The notes: generated by a model from the sequence alone, not told the origin. 64,000 nucleotides of DNA from JBBSUQ01 sp964389755 (GCA_964389755.1 CAYMEW010000003.1:1-64000); one strand, 5' to 3'. Positions 1 through 8,950 are shown, numbered from the stretch's first letter. Numbers and translations: made by a program.

Positions 1-2
1 TG

Positions 3-368
3 TTGATTCTGATTGTAATGGGTGCAATCATCCCCTCTTGTGAACAGGCAGAAAGCCGCGTGAAAAAAGCACACCTGATTGTAAACAGCATTGCCAAAGA
101 GGGTGGCGAAGATGACGAGGACCCGATCATCCAGGGACACGTCAAAAAACAAAACGACACGCCTGTCAGTAACGTACTGGTAGAAACGCGAAATGCAACC
201 ACGAATATGCTTGTGAAAAACGTTTACACGGATTCACTCGGAGCATTTGAGGAACAGGTACCGGCCGGAACGTATTATTTTAAGGTCGTTATTCCCGATT
301 CTTCACCATACGTGACCGATTCACTTATCATTAGTCGGAGTACAAACCTGACAATCATTGTGGATTAA
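3..368 (+). CDS. Putative lipoprotein with carboxypeptidase-regulatory-like domain (5' incomplete)
   Basis: The reading frame is already open at the window edge, so the true start is probably upstream; the first in-frame start codon visible is a TTG at position 3. The first residues are hydrophobic and lead to a cysteine at about residue 13 (IIPSC), which looks like the end of a lipoprotein signal peptide whose charged N-terminus is cut off. Residues about 42-121 read as a single beta-sandwich of the carboxypeptidase-regulatory-like type (IQGHV, then PVSNVLVE, then DSLGAFE, then VPAGTYYFKV). Such domains are common on surface proteins of Bacteroidota. Specific function is unknown. The gene converges on the histidine kinase and shares a terminator hairpin with it. 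Confidence 0.6.
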   Translation: MILIVMGAIIPSCEQAESRVKKAHLIVNSIAKEGGEDDEDPIIQGHVKKQNDTPVSNVLVETRNATTNMLVKNVYTDSLGAFEEQVPAGTYYFKVVIPDSSPYVTDSLIISRSTNLTIIVD

Positions 369-379
369 TAAACTGTGCG

Positions 380-412
380 AAAGTCCGGATGGGAGACCGT
401 CCGGACTTTTTT
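380..412 (+). terminator. Rho-independent terminator after the lipoprotein gene
   Basis: A perfect 10-base stem (AAAGTCCGGA with TCCGGACTTT, 380-389 with 400-409) and a 10-base loop are followed by a run of T. It ends at the stop codon of the convergent kinase gene, so it may work in both directions, although the T-run is better on the plus strand. Confidence 0.8.
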
Positions 413-2285
413 AATTTACTGAAATACGTACGCGTGCCACGCATCCCGCATCATTCGTGTATTCTAATATCCCATCGATTTTTGACAGGATCGAGCGAAT
501 TAATGCTAATCCGTTTGTTGTAATTTGCGGGTCTCCTGCAGGAAAACCCGAACCGTTATCCCGAACAGTCATCACTAAGAAATCCTGATCCCGTTTCAGG
601 TGAACTTCCAGTTCAGGATTTTGCTGATTATGGAAACCGTGCTCAACGGAGTTACAGACTAACTCGCTCAATGCAATCCCAAGGCGCATCGCCTTATCAT
701 AGTCGAGAAGCACTGGTTCGATATGTGTGATGGTACGGATCTTTTCCGGGTCGGAATTTAGTCCGAATGTTAGTGCTTCAGTAATGTCGATGAGGTAATT
801 TTTGAGTTGTACCTCATTGGTAATTCGCGAGGGGCCTGATAAATATTCCTGTACTTTTGACATGGAGTCGAGGCGGTGTTTGATCCTTCGAATCGCCCAG
901 CGTGTTTCTTCGTGCATCGCTGTTTTCAGATCGGAATGCAAAATAGCGGAGAGCAATCCGAAGTAGTTTTTAGTGCGATGGCTTAATTCCCTGTGAAGGT
1001 GACTGATTTCCTGTTTTTGAAAAGCAAGTTCAAGGTTCTGACTTTCGATGTATCGTTTATTTTTTCTTAGGCGGTACCAAGCGAATATAATTATGAATAA
1101 AATAATGGCAATTAGAGCGAGCCCGACACGAAGTTGCATATTCTTTAATCGCTCATTCTCTATTTTCGCACGGTCCAACAGAGCTTTTTTATGAAGAGAG
1201 GCCAAATCATTGTTCTTTCGTTCCACATCGTAAGCAATATCCAGTTTGGCAATTTGTCGGCGGTGCTCGTCAATCTCGGCTTTTTTGTCCGCTTCGAGCA
1301 GTGCCTGGTATTTTTGGACCAGTACATGTTCATTCCCCTCTTTTAGTAATAGTTGTATTTCAATTTTTAAAGCATCTGAGGCAAGTGAATAATCCGATGA
1401 TTTCAGTGCAAGTTGTTCACATTGCCGCAGTACGTTGTAGGCCTTAATACGATTGCCTGTTTGCGCGTAATAATTTCCAAGGTAAAACAGGCTGGACGCG
1501 ATCTTTGGTGCATTTTGAGCCTCTAAACGTAAATTGTAAGCTTTGTTTAAATACGAAAACGCTTTGTGCGGCTGATCTTTTTCAAGGTAAAGTTTACCGA
1601 GCAGGGTGAGCGTGGATAGTTCATTCGAACGACTTTTGAGTTTTTGCTTACGCATCAGTGCTTCTGACAAATACTTTTCCGCCTGCTCCATCCTTTTCTG
1701 TTCCAGATAGATCTGTCCGATGTTATGGTAGGAGTCGGCAATCCCTTTTTCATACTTGATCTGAACGCGCAATTCTAGCGCCTGGAGCAGGTAATTCAAT
1801 GCTTTATCATAATTTTTAAGCTCCCGGTGAATATTCCCGAGCGCATTCCAGGCTCCGGATAACTTTTTTAGACTGCCATCTTTTTCAAAGATGCGTGCGG
1901 ACTCGATGAGTTGTTCGGCGGCTCTTTCGAATAGCCCGATCTCTTTGTAATCAAGCGCAAGGTTGAATAATGATTCCGCAATCAGGCTGTCTGTGCCAAT
2001 TTTCCGGTAATATTCCAGCGCCTTTTTATGATAATTAATCCCTGCTTTGTAAGATCCGACGCGGTAACTGGCTACTCCCAGGTCATTAAAGAAAATAGCG
2101 CGATCACCCAGGTTCAATTCGGGCGGAAGGTGATTTCCGGCTTCACGCAGGTATTCATACGCTCTCAGGTATTCTCCTTCTTCCAATTTTGCATATCCCT
2201 TTTCACGTAGTCCATCGAATAAATTCTGTGCACGAAGAGGTGAGAGGAGTAGACATATCATTCCCGTCAGAATTGTCAGCTTCAT
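411..2285 (-). CDS. TPR-repeat sensor histidine kinase (HisKA_2 type)
   Basis: This is a 624-residue membrane sensor kinase. A signal peptide (residues 1-19, ending in RAQ) precedes about 300 residues of tetratricopeptide repeats that would lie in the periplasm. A coiled coil, a single membrane helix at about 387-404, and a cytoplasmic kinase follow. The phospho-acceptor box reads ELSHRTKN with His at about 436, as in the HisKA_2/HWE class. The ATPase part has the N-box SELVCNSVEH (Asn about 545) and the G-box DNGSGF (about 576). It is divergent from a LytTR response regulator with 39 bases between the start codons, so the two very likely form a signalling pair. The stimulus is unknown; TPRs suggest a protein or peptide partner. 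Confidence 0.9.
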   Translation of the reverse strand: MKLTILTGMICLLLSPLRAQNLFDGLREKGYAKLEEGEYLRAYEYLREAGNHLPPELNLGDRAIFFNDLGVASYRVGSYKAGINYHKKALEYYRKIGTDSLIAESLFNLALDYKEIGLFERAAEQLIESARIFEKDGSLKKLSGAWNALGNIHRELKNYDKALNYLLQALELRVQIKYEKGIADSYHNIGQIYLEQKRMEQAEKYLSEALMRKQKLKSRSNELSTLTLLGKLYLEKDQPHKAFSYLNKAYNLRLEAQNAPKIASSLFYLGNYYAQTGNRIKAYNVLRQCEQLALKSSDYSLASDALKIEIQLLLKEGNEHVLVQKYQALLEADKKAEIDEHRRQIAKLDIAYDVERKNNDLASLHKKALLDRAKIENERLKNMQLRVGLALIAIILFIIIFAWYRLRKNKRYIESQNLELAFQKQEISHLHRELSHRTKNYFGLLSAILHSDLKTAMHEETRWAIRRIKHRLDSMSKVQEYLSGPSRITNEVQLKNYLIDITEALTFGLNSDPEKIRTITHIEPVLLDYDKAMRLGIALSELVCNSVEHGFHNQQNPELEVHLKRDQDFLVMTVRDNGSGFPAGDPQITTNGLALIRSILSKIDGILEYTNDAGCVARVRISVN

Positions 2286-2324
2286 AAGTATTCGTCGTTT
2301 AAGCCAAAAATATTAAATTTCGGA

Positions 2325-3017
2325 ATGAAGATTCTGATTGTGGAGGACGAAGAGCCGATAGCGCTTGAAATCCGTGATATGCTTGAATTAATGGGTTATC
2401 CTGTCACGGCAATCGCCGATAGTTATGAAAGTGCGTTGGCGGCTATCGAAAATAAATTGCCTGATCTGGTACTGGTTGATATCGAATTAAAAGGCCATTT
2501 AACCGGAATTGACCTGGGCAGAAGACTCGGACAAATGGGAATCAACCACATGTACCTGACCGGTGTTCAGGATGCCAGTACCTTTGTGAAAGCCCGCGAA
2601 ACTGCGCCGCTTCGCAATATTCCCAAGCCTGTTTCGGCCATTAGTTTAAGAAATGCGCTGGACATAGATTCTGTTGAGAGAGTACCTCTGAGCACCACGG
2701 TTATTCGCATGTTTCCGAGTGGCGATAAAAAGCGAAGAATTGACCTGAATGAAATCATTTATATAAAAGCCGGGGGCAGCTATTGCGATGTGTTTCTCAC
2801 GGGAGATCAGGGTAAGATTACATTATCCATGAATCTGAAAAACTGTCTTAAGAAACTGGACTGGCCAAACATAATAAGGGTAGGGCGATCAAACGCGGTC
2901 AATATTCACCATGTTAAAACCCAAATGGGTAATCGACTTGAAATGTCGAACACAGAGTGGGTGGATATTGAACCGAAGTTCAAATCGATCGTCGAAAAGC
3001 GCATACAGTCAATCTAA
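2325..3017 (+). CDS. LytTR-family response regulator
   Basis: 230 residues. Residues 1-120 form a CheY-like receiver: acidic pocket VEDEE at 6-10, phospho-acceptor Asp at 52 (LVDIEL), and the conserved Lys in the NIPKP segment near residue 100. Residues about 125-230 are a LytTR DNA-binding domain (IYIKAGGSYCDVFL, then IRVGRSNAVNIHHV). It would act as a transcription factor phosphorylated by the divergent kinase. LytTR proteins often control cell-surface or secreted functions, but the targets here are not visible. The receiver lacks the usual Asp-rich variations seen in degenerate regulators, so it should be phosphorylatable. Confidence 0.92.
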   Translation: MKILIVEDEEPIALEIRDMLELMGYPVTAIADSYESALAAIENKLPDLVLVDIELKGHLTGIDLGRRLGQMGINHMYLTGVQDASTFVKARETAPLRNIPKPVSAISLRNALDIDSVERVPLSTTVIRMFPSGDKKRRIDLNEIIYIKAGGSYCDVFLTGDQGKITLSMNLKNCLKKLDWPNIIRVGRSNAVNIHHVKTQMGNRLEMSNTEWVDIEPKFKSIVEKRIQSI

Positions 3018-3124
3018 CCGTAAAAGAATCTGTGGGGGCCACAAAGAAAAAGTGGCTGCTCACAAAACAGATTTCCAATTCCGATCGACCTAAACTTGAT
3101 TTGTGTCATTAAAATGTTTTTTAC

Positions 3125-4045
3125 ATGGCACAGTATCAGGCACACAAGATTATTCAACTACTTCAGTTTTGTTCGTGGAAGGCGCGTACCGAAATGTCAC
3201 ATACCGGACTGCAGGAATTAAGCGCAAAGTTGGGCGCTTTACCTTCCAAATCTGCATTGGAACGTCCGGGAAAAGAATACGCTCCGAACGAAAAATACCT
3301 CGTCGATTTACTTTCAGATGCCCGTGTGGCACTTAAGTCCGACGGACTGGTCACAAAACGCGAATCCTATATCGACCTTCTGGCCGCATACGGCGGATTC
3401 AACGATTGGGGTGACTGGGAGCAAAAACTCGCTTCAGTGGGGGAATACTTGCCCGGTGAAGACACGGATTTGAGTCGTTTTCGACAACTCGAGGTACTCA
3501 TTGCGCTGCCTTCTGAACTCGAAAAGCAGGTGTTACCGGTTTTTCAGTTTGTGAAACGTGCATCCGGCGTTCCGATAAACCTGGCGGTTTGCAGGGAAGA
3601 AGATCCGGAAGAATATGCCAAATGGCTGGCTGCGCTCACGAAAGAAAATCCGTTTGTAATCGGGGTATTTCCTGTAAGCCTGAAAGAGTTACCGGCAACC
3701 ATTCAAACCGGAACATGGCAGGAATTTCTCGAGTGTGGAACGATTATCCCGGTTTGGCTCGACCCTTCCGATACCTGGCAAACCGCCCCGCCATTTATTC
3801 CCGCATTGAAACAGCAGCTTGTCATTGGAGGGCTTCCCGGGATGTTGATTTCAATTCTTTTAATCCAGACTTATATATCTGAGTCGACCTTCCATCAACC
3901 GCAGGAAGTTGAAAAAAGAGTGGATTTGCAGGGAAATTGGAAAAGAATTGAAAATGTAAATAATAATAGCAGCGGATTTTTCTACCAGGGACAGGGTGAA
4001 AACAATATTATACAAAGTATTACGCATAACCACGGAAAAGACTAA
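3125..4045 (+). CDS. Uncharacterised two-domain protein, first gene of a putative defence cluster
   Basis: I do not recognise this 306-residue protein as a named family. Residues about 1-105 are helical and end in a GGFNDWGDWEQ segment, like helical N-terminal modules seen in other Bacteroidota proteins. Residues about 118-260 look like an alpha/beta domain: strands EVLIALP, PINLAV and FVIGVFP alternate with helices, and a hydrophobic helix follows (GMLISILLIQT). The last 30 residues are Asn- and Gln-rich and finish QSITHNHGKD. No catalytic motif is obvious. Position upstream of a ParB-like gene, a helicase and a methyltransferase suggests a sensor or effector subunit, but that is inference from context only. 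Confidence 0.6.
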   Translation: MAQYQAHKIIQLLQFCSWKARTEMSHTGLQELSAKLGALPSKSALERPGKEYAPNEKYLVDLLSDARVALKSDGLVTKRESYIDLLAAYGGFNDWGDWEQKLASVGEYLPGEDTDLSRFRQLEVLIALPSELEKQVLPVFQFVKRASGVPINLAVCREEDPEEYAKWLAALTKENPFVIGVFPVSLKELPATIQTGTWQEFLECGTIIPVWLDPSDTWQTAPPFIPALKQQLVIGGLPGMLISILLIQTYISESTFHQPQEVEKRVDLQGNWKRIENVNNNSSGFFYQGQGENNIIQSITHNHGKD

Positions 4046-4128
4046 CCTGATAAAAAAGGCTTTTGTCGAACTGTCCACGATACAAAGCCACCACGTCAGC
4101 AATTCGTCGCTAGACGGACGGATACAAA

Positions 4129-4152
4129 GGGAGGAAGAATACTCTTCCTCCC
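4129..4152 (+). promoter_or_regulatory. Perfect hairpin upstream of the ParB-like gene
   Basis: GGGAGGAAGA and TCTTCCTCCC form a perfect 10-base stem around a four-base ATAC loop. No T-run follows on the plus strand, so it is not a classical terminator. It lies 38 bases before the ParB-like start codon, so it could stabilise the mRNA, act as an attenuator, or be a protein-binding site. Confidence 0.5.
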
Positions 4153-4190
4153 TCATCTGAATTAAAAAATCATTCTAAAAACATACACTT

Positions 4191-5699
4191 ATGAAGCAGG
4201 CTAACACAGGTGAGGATAAACGGCCGAATCCGTTTAACAGTCACAGCAACGTTGCACATCAAAGTATTATTCACAACACCTACGTTACAGCGCAAGAGGA
4301 AAAGGTGGATATTGCAGATGCACGCCCAGTTAACGAAAAGCTAAAAAAAGTAATTGAGAAAGTAAAAAGGCCGGCAGGACCGCCACCCACCGATGTAATC
4401 GACTTTCGGAATGAGCTACAAACACGGTTCCAACGAGACGTACAGGAAGTTCCTACGAAACACCTGCTTTTTCGCAAGAACAACGGGCGGATCATTTCCG
4501 ATGTTGAAAGCTACGAGCGTGAGCACAACGTATCGCTTGATGAAGAAGCTAAAGAAACGCAGGAGCTGCTACGCTCTTTTTTAGCTAATAATGACCGTGA
4601 GCGCAACGACATGCTCAAACGGCTTTTGGCACAGAAAGGCCAGCAAAGACCGGCAATCATTACCTGTGATGGTTTTCTTATTAACGGGAACCGCCGAAAA
4701 ATGGCACTCGAAGAACTCTACCGTGATTACAACCAGGATCCGCGTTTCGAGAGTATGCGGGTAATCATCCTGCCGGAAGGTGTCAGCGAGATCGATATTC
4801 AAAAGGTGGAAAACCGCTACCAGTTACAAAGTGAAGGCAAATCGGAATACCAGGGGCTGAACCGTGCCATTAAATACAAGCGTAACATTGAGAGCGGTTT
4901 TTCACTCGAAGTACAGTTACGTGATGACCCGAACTACCACAAACTGCCTGAAGCAGAGTTTAAAAAAGTAGTAAAAGAGTTCGAAAAAAGCTTTATCAAT
5001 CCGCTCGACTGCATCGACCGCTATCTTGAGTCACTCGGCCGAAAAGGAATGTATAACACCATCACCGAAAGTATGAATGACCGGGAGGGGCGCTGGCAGG
5101 CTTTTGTGGATTATAGCAATTTTTACAATGGTACCCTGAAGAACAAAGGAAAACTGGCGCAATTGCACGTGGATGAAAACGACATTGGGAAACTGGAAAC
5201 TTCCATTTTCAAAGTCATTCGAAAACGAAGCCTGAACAGCCGGGCAGGAGATAGCCCTGTCGGAAAACTGCACGAATTCATCCGGAAGTTGCCCAAGTAT
5301 CTCAAAAATTCGGAGGCAACTGATCACATCCTCAAAATCGCAGAGATCGACGATGAAGTTCCCGGAGAAATGCAGGAAGATAAGCAGGGAAATAAGTGTA
5401 CCGAACGCGAGATCGACAGTAAATGGGGAGCCATGCATGAAAAAGAAGTACTCGGAAACCTCTTCATGGCACAACGGCACCTGAACAACCAGGAAACACG
5501 GGATAAACCGCTTGAATTACTCGAAGACGCTTTGAAAAAGCTGAATCACAACAACCTCAAAATTGCAAATATGGGGCCGGAATACTACGAACGAGGCATG
5601 GAACTGTCTCAGGCAATAAGTGTTACGGCAGATAAAATTTATAAAGCCATCGATCATGCGCGCTATACTTACAAAAAGTCGGATAAAACGCACGAGTAG
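4191..5699 (+). CDS. ParB-like domain protein
   Basis: 502 residues. After a polar N-terminal tail (QSIIHN at 24-29) comes a region with the hallmark of the ParB/Srx nucleotide-binding fold. The segment DGFLINGNRRKMALEEL at 160-176 matches the conserved 'D-G-x-x-GNRR' box in which ParB-like proteins bind CTP or carry nuclease or ATPase activity. The N-terminal part (IDFRNELQ, and PTKHLLFRKNNGR) would supply the preceding strands. The rest is helical, with a charged C-terminus. It is much longer than chromosomal ParB and has no recognisable parS-binding helix-turn-helix, and no ParA is nearby, so it is not a segregation protein. It overlaps the following helicase gene, which implies translational coupling. 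Confidence 0.75.
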   Translation: MKQANTGEDKRPNPFNSHSNVAHQSIIHNTYVTAQEEKVDIADARPVNEKLKKVIEKVKRPAGPPPTDVIDFRNELQTRFQRDVQEVPTKHLLFRKNNGRIISDVESYEREHNVSLDEEAKETQELLRSFLANNDRERNDMLKRLLAQKGQQRPAIITCDGFLINGNRRKMALEELYRDYNQDPRFESMRVIILPEGVSEIDIQKVENRYQLQSEGKSEYQGLNRAIKYKRNIESGFSLEVQLRDDPNYHKLPEAEFKKVVKEFEKSFINPLDCIDRYLESLGRKGMYNTITESMNDREGRWQAFVDYSNFYNGTLKNKGKLAQLHVDENDIGKLETSIFKVIRKRSLNSRAGDSPVGKLHEFIRKLPKYLKNSEATDHILKIAEIDDEVPGEMQEDKQGNKCTEREIDSKWGAMHEKEVLGNLFMAQRHLNNQETRDKPLELLEDALKKLNHNNLKIANMGPEYYERGMELSQAISVTADKIYKAIDHARYTYKKSDKTHE

Positions 5700-7590
5700 T
5701 GTTACGGTTGACCTCTTCCAGGTTACGATACATCTTTCAGGAACGGAGCATTTGAAACGTTACCAGCAGTCGCAACTCGAGTATTTTGGCTTTCAACGAA
5801 CAGATAAGGATGCCATGTACAGGGAATCAGATGCGCCTGTTCGGGAAATTGTCAAGCTCCTGAAATACTTTGATGCCGAGCAGGTGAATTATAGCTTATC
5901 TGAAGCGCTGACCAAAGTTGTAGAACGTTTTCGGGAGAAAAGACAGGCTCTCAATAAGGTATTTGACCGGGTAAAAGCGATCAAAGAAGAAGGCGTTCTG
6001 GATGAGTCTTTTAAAGAGTTCAGGAAGTTTACGACTACCTTACCCCGAAAGCTCCGTCCGCATCAGTTGAAATCGGCCTACCATTTTTACACATTGAAAA
6101 ACGGGGCTAATTTTTCGGTGCCCGGGAGCGGGAAAACCTCAACGGTGTTGGCTGTGTACGAGAAATTTCGTCAGGAAGGCCTGTGTAATATGCTTTTCAT
6201 TGTTGGACCGCCCTCCTGTTTTCAGCCCTGGCAAAACGAATTCCTGGAAACACTTGGCAGAAAGCCGGATGTACGCATACTTTCAGGAGGGAACCGGGCT
6301 TATCGCAAAAGTGAATACCAGCGACCTGCTGAACGCGCGTCCGAGCTGTACCTGAGTACCTTCCACACAGCTATGAACGACATGAAGGACATTGCGCATT
6401 TTATGTCTCAAGCTAATGTAAACGCCTTTCTCATTGTGGACGAGGCGCATTACATGAAACAATTAGGTGGATCCTGGGCAAGCTCATTGCTGGAGATCGG
6501 GCAGCATGCTATTTGCAAGGGGATTTTAACCGGAACGCCTATACCGAAAAGCTACAAGGACCTGTTTAACCTGTTCGATTTTCTCTGGGAAGGAGATAGC
6601 TCACTGACACCGGATGACAAAGTACGCATTGGCTTGTGGGAACGACAGAAAAATGTGAAGGCTATTCGCCACCTGCTGGAAGAACGGATCAGCCCCCTGT
6701 TTTACAGGGTGCGTAAAAAGGACCTCGGGCTAATGCCTGCTCTGTTCCACGATCCGATAGTGGTGCCAATGCAACCCACGGAACGTGTAATCTATGATAA
6801 TCTGCAATCGAATATCCAGGACCTCAATGATCGCGAATATCACCTAAACGAACCGTTGCTAAGTAAACTTTGGCGCGGTAGAATGATCCGTTTGCGACAA
6901 TCCGTTTCTTATCCCGGCCTGCTCGCATCTGCGATCGAGGAGTCAAGCGAGTCGCTTGTGAGTAAAGGGTTGGCGCATCAAATCGGACATTATGAGGAAC
7001 TGGAAATACCGGGTAAACTGCGCGCACTCACCGAACTTGTAACGCAAATTCGTCAAAAAGACCGAAAAATCCTGATCTGGTCCAATTTCGTCGGTACCTT
7101 GGAAATGATCAGGCATCACCTGGAGGGCCTGGGGTATCATGCCGAGATCATTTATGGTAAAACACCGGTGCGGAAAGATGATAAAGCAGCAATCGGGGAG
7201 GAGAAAACCCGGGAGGATATTCGGGATGAATTTCTCGATCTCGAAAGCGATCTGGACTTTTTGATCGCCAATCCCGCTGCCTGTGCAGAATCCATTTCCT
7301 TACATAAAACCTGCTATCACGCGATCTATTATGACATGTCATACAATTGCTCACAATACCTGCAGTCACTCGACCGCATCCACCGTGTGGGTGGATCGGA
7401 GCACAATCAGGCAAACTATTATTTTTTACAATACGAAAACTCAATTGACCAGGACATCCGGCAGAACCTCGAGGTAAAGGCACAGCGGATGTATGACATC
7501 ATCGAACAGGATTACAGTATCTACGACCTCGACCTGGAGGAAAATGAGGAAGACGATGTTGAAGCTTATAAACGAATTTATACACGCTAA
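5656..7590 (+). CDS. SNF2-type DNA helicase/translocase
   Basis: Superfamily 2 ATPase. From the ATG at 5656 it has 644 residues; an upstream ATG at 5620 is also in frame. Either start overlaps the end of the ParB-like gene. Visible motifs are Walker A VPGSGKT (about 155-161), Walker B with DEAH (262-265), motif III LTGTPIP, and in the C-terminal lobe ILIWSNF followed by the motif VI-like QSLDRIHRVGG. SNF2 enzymes translocate on duplex DNA without full strand separation and serve in several restriction-like systems. About 130 N-terminal residues before the ATPase core are of unknown fold, and the C-terminus is very acidic (LEENEEDDVE). The methyltransferase gene starts 2 bases after its stop. 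Confidence 0.88.
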   Translation: MRAILTKSRIKRTSSVTVDLFQVTIHLSGTEHLKRYQQSQLEYFGFQRTDKDAMYRESDAPVREIVKLLKYFDAEQVNYSLSEALTKVVERFREKRQALNKVFDRVKAIKEEGVLDESFKEFRKFTTTLPRKLRPHQLKSAYHFYTLKNGANFSVPGSGKTSTVLAVYEKFRQEGLCNMLFIVGPPSCFQPWQNEFLETLGRKPDVRILSGGNRAYRKSEYQRPAERASELYLSTFHTAMNDMKDIAHFMSQANVNAFLIVDEAHYMKQLGGSWASSLLEIGQHAICKGILTGTPIPKSYKDLFNLFDFLWEGDSSLTPDDKVRIGLWERQKNVKAIRHLLEERISPLFYRVRKKDLGLMPALFHDPIVVPMQPTERVIYDNLQSNIQDLNDREYHLNEPLLSKLWRGRMIRLRQSVSYPGLLASAIEESSESLVSKGLAHQIGHYEELEIPGKLRALTELVTQIRQKDRKILIWSNFVGTLEMIRHHLEGLGYHAEIIYGKTPVRKDDKAAIGEEKTREDIRDEFLDLESDLDFLIANPAACAESISLHKTCYHAIYYDMSYNCSQYLQSLDRIHRVGGSEHNQANYYFLQYENSIDQDIRQNLEVKAQRMYDIIEQDYSIYDLDLEENEEDDVEAYKRIYTR

Positions 7591-7592
7591 CT

Positions 7593-8909
7593 ATGGAAAC
7601 TACAATCAGACAATCATCGGCCATGCCCAAGAAAATCAACACTCCTTTCGGCTATTTCGGCTCTAAGAATAAAATTGCACTGAAATTGTGCACCGACCTG
7701 CCGCCTCACAACTGCTGGGTGGAAGCATTCTGCGGATCTGCAGCACTTACACTCAGAAAAGAACCGGCCCAGATCGAAGTGATCAACGACATCGATAGCG
7801 AAATCTACAATTTTTTCGAGCAATTACGAAAAAATACCGCAGCCTTAATTGAAGCGGTGAAACTCACGCCTTATGCCGAACAGGAACTTCGATCTTCCCG
7901 AATTCCGGAAGAGAATCTTAGTGAACTGGAACGTGCTCGCCGCTTTCTCGTTCAGTCCATGATGTCCATTAATGGTGTATTCGGAGAAGAACGTAGCGGG
8001 TTTTCTTATTCCGATTCATTTACCCGAAACGGCCAGGATGCTCGTGTGAGCAGGTGGAATAATATGCCGAAACGACTGGAACAGGTGGTGGAAAGGCTTA
8101 AAAAAGTGCGGGTCGAAAACAAAGACGCTTTTAAATTATTAAAGCGTTACGTCAACCGGCCGAACACGCTTGTTTATCTCGATCCGCCATACCTGGGCCA
8201 ACGGACCAGTGGTTACAACAATGATGCAAATGACGTGGATTTTCATACGCGCCTGCTAAAACTGGCCAATACGGCCAACTGTATGATTTTCATTAGCGCC
8301 TACGAACATCCCCTATACGAAGCACTGCTTACTGACGGCTGGTGGTGTAAGCGCACGATCGAAACATCAACCAAAGGTTCGAACGGAAAAACCCGGGCAC
8401 GAACAGAGGTGGTTTGGATGAACAAACATTACATGAATGCACTGAATGAAGGGCAGCTACCCCTGGAGCTGAGTCAAAAAGAACGCGCCGAAGGAAGGTG
8501 TAATCCGGAAGTCAGACACGCGAAAAAAGAAGAATCTTCAGATCGTGAATCAGTGAGAAATAATAATCAAAAACCAAATACAATGTACAGATTTGAACTT
8601 TTCAAAAGTGATGTGAATCACGAGTTTTACTTCCGGTTCAAAAGTAATGAAATACAACTTTTGAACAGCGAGGGCTACACTTCAAAAAACGGATGTATGA
8701 ACGGCATGGAATCCGTTCGGAAAAATGCGCCGATAGATGCCCGTTATGATCGAAAAGACGGAGACCATTTTACCTTCAACTTAAAGGCCGCAAACGGAGA
8801 AATCATTGCGCGCAGTTCAAAACTCTACAAAACCCGGCCGGAACGCGAAAAAGCGATCGAAAAAGTGAAATCCGGTGCTCCGGAGGCATCCTGGAAAGAC
8901 TTGACCTGA
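7593..8909 (+). CDS. Dam-like (D12 class) adenine DNA methyltransferase fused to a YegP/DUF1508 domain
   Basis: 438 residues. Residues about 15-285 are a D12-class N6-adenine DNA methyltransferase: GYFGSKNK, the AdoMet motif FCGSAALTL at 46-54, and the catalytic DPPY at 197-200. A 45-residue polar linker leads into residues 331-438, a complete tandem YegP-like module (FELFKS, EGYTSKNGC, NLKAANGEII, KLYKT). The linker is A-rich and an in-frame ATG at 8583 marks exactly where a free YegP protein would start. The second domain might therefore also be made separately. The gene is the last of the ParB-helicase-methyltransferase run and converges on the McrC-like gene. It probably marks host DNA, while YegP function is unknown. 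Confidence 0.88.
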   Translation: METTIRQSSAMPKKINTPFGYFGSKNKIALKLCTDLPPHNCWVEAFCGSAALTLRKEPAQIEVINDIDSEIYNFFEQLRKNTAALIEAVKLTPYAEQELRSSRIPEENLSELERARRFLVQSMMSINGVFGEERSGFSYSDSFTRNGQDARVSRWNNMPKRLEQVVERLKKVRVENKDAFKLLKRYVNRPNTLVYLDPPYLGQRTSGYNNDANDVDFHTRLLKLANTANCMIFISAYEHPLYEALLTDGWWCKRTIETSTKGSNGKTRARTEVVWMNKHYMNALNEGQLPLELSQKERAEGRCNPEVRHAKKEESSDRESVRNNNQKPNTMYRFELFKSDVNHEFYFRFKSNEIQLLNSEGYTSKNGCMNGMESVRKNAPIDARYDRKDGDHFTFNLKAANGEIIARSSKLYKTRPEREKAIEKVKSGAPEASWKDLT

Positions 8910-8921
8910 GAAAGTTTACAT

Positions 8922-8950
8922 AAAAGGAGGAACCCATGTTTCTCCTTCTA
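8922..8950. terminator. Bidirectional terminator between convergent genes
   Basis: A 10-base stem with one G-T pair (8924-8933 with 8938-8947, loop CCAT) lies in the 66-base gap between the methyltransferase gene and the McrC-like gene. It is flanked by short A and T tracts, as expected for a shared terminator. Confidence 0.6.

Noticed and set aside
4191..5699. Calling the ParB-like gene a chromosome partition protein
   Set aside because: No ParA, no helix-turn-helix typical of ParB, unusual length, and it sits with a helicase and methyltransferase.
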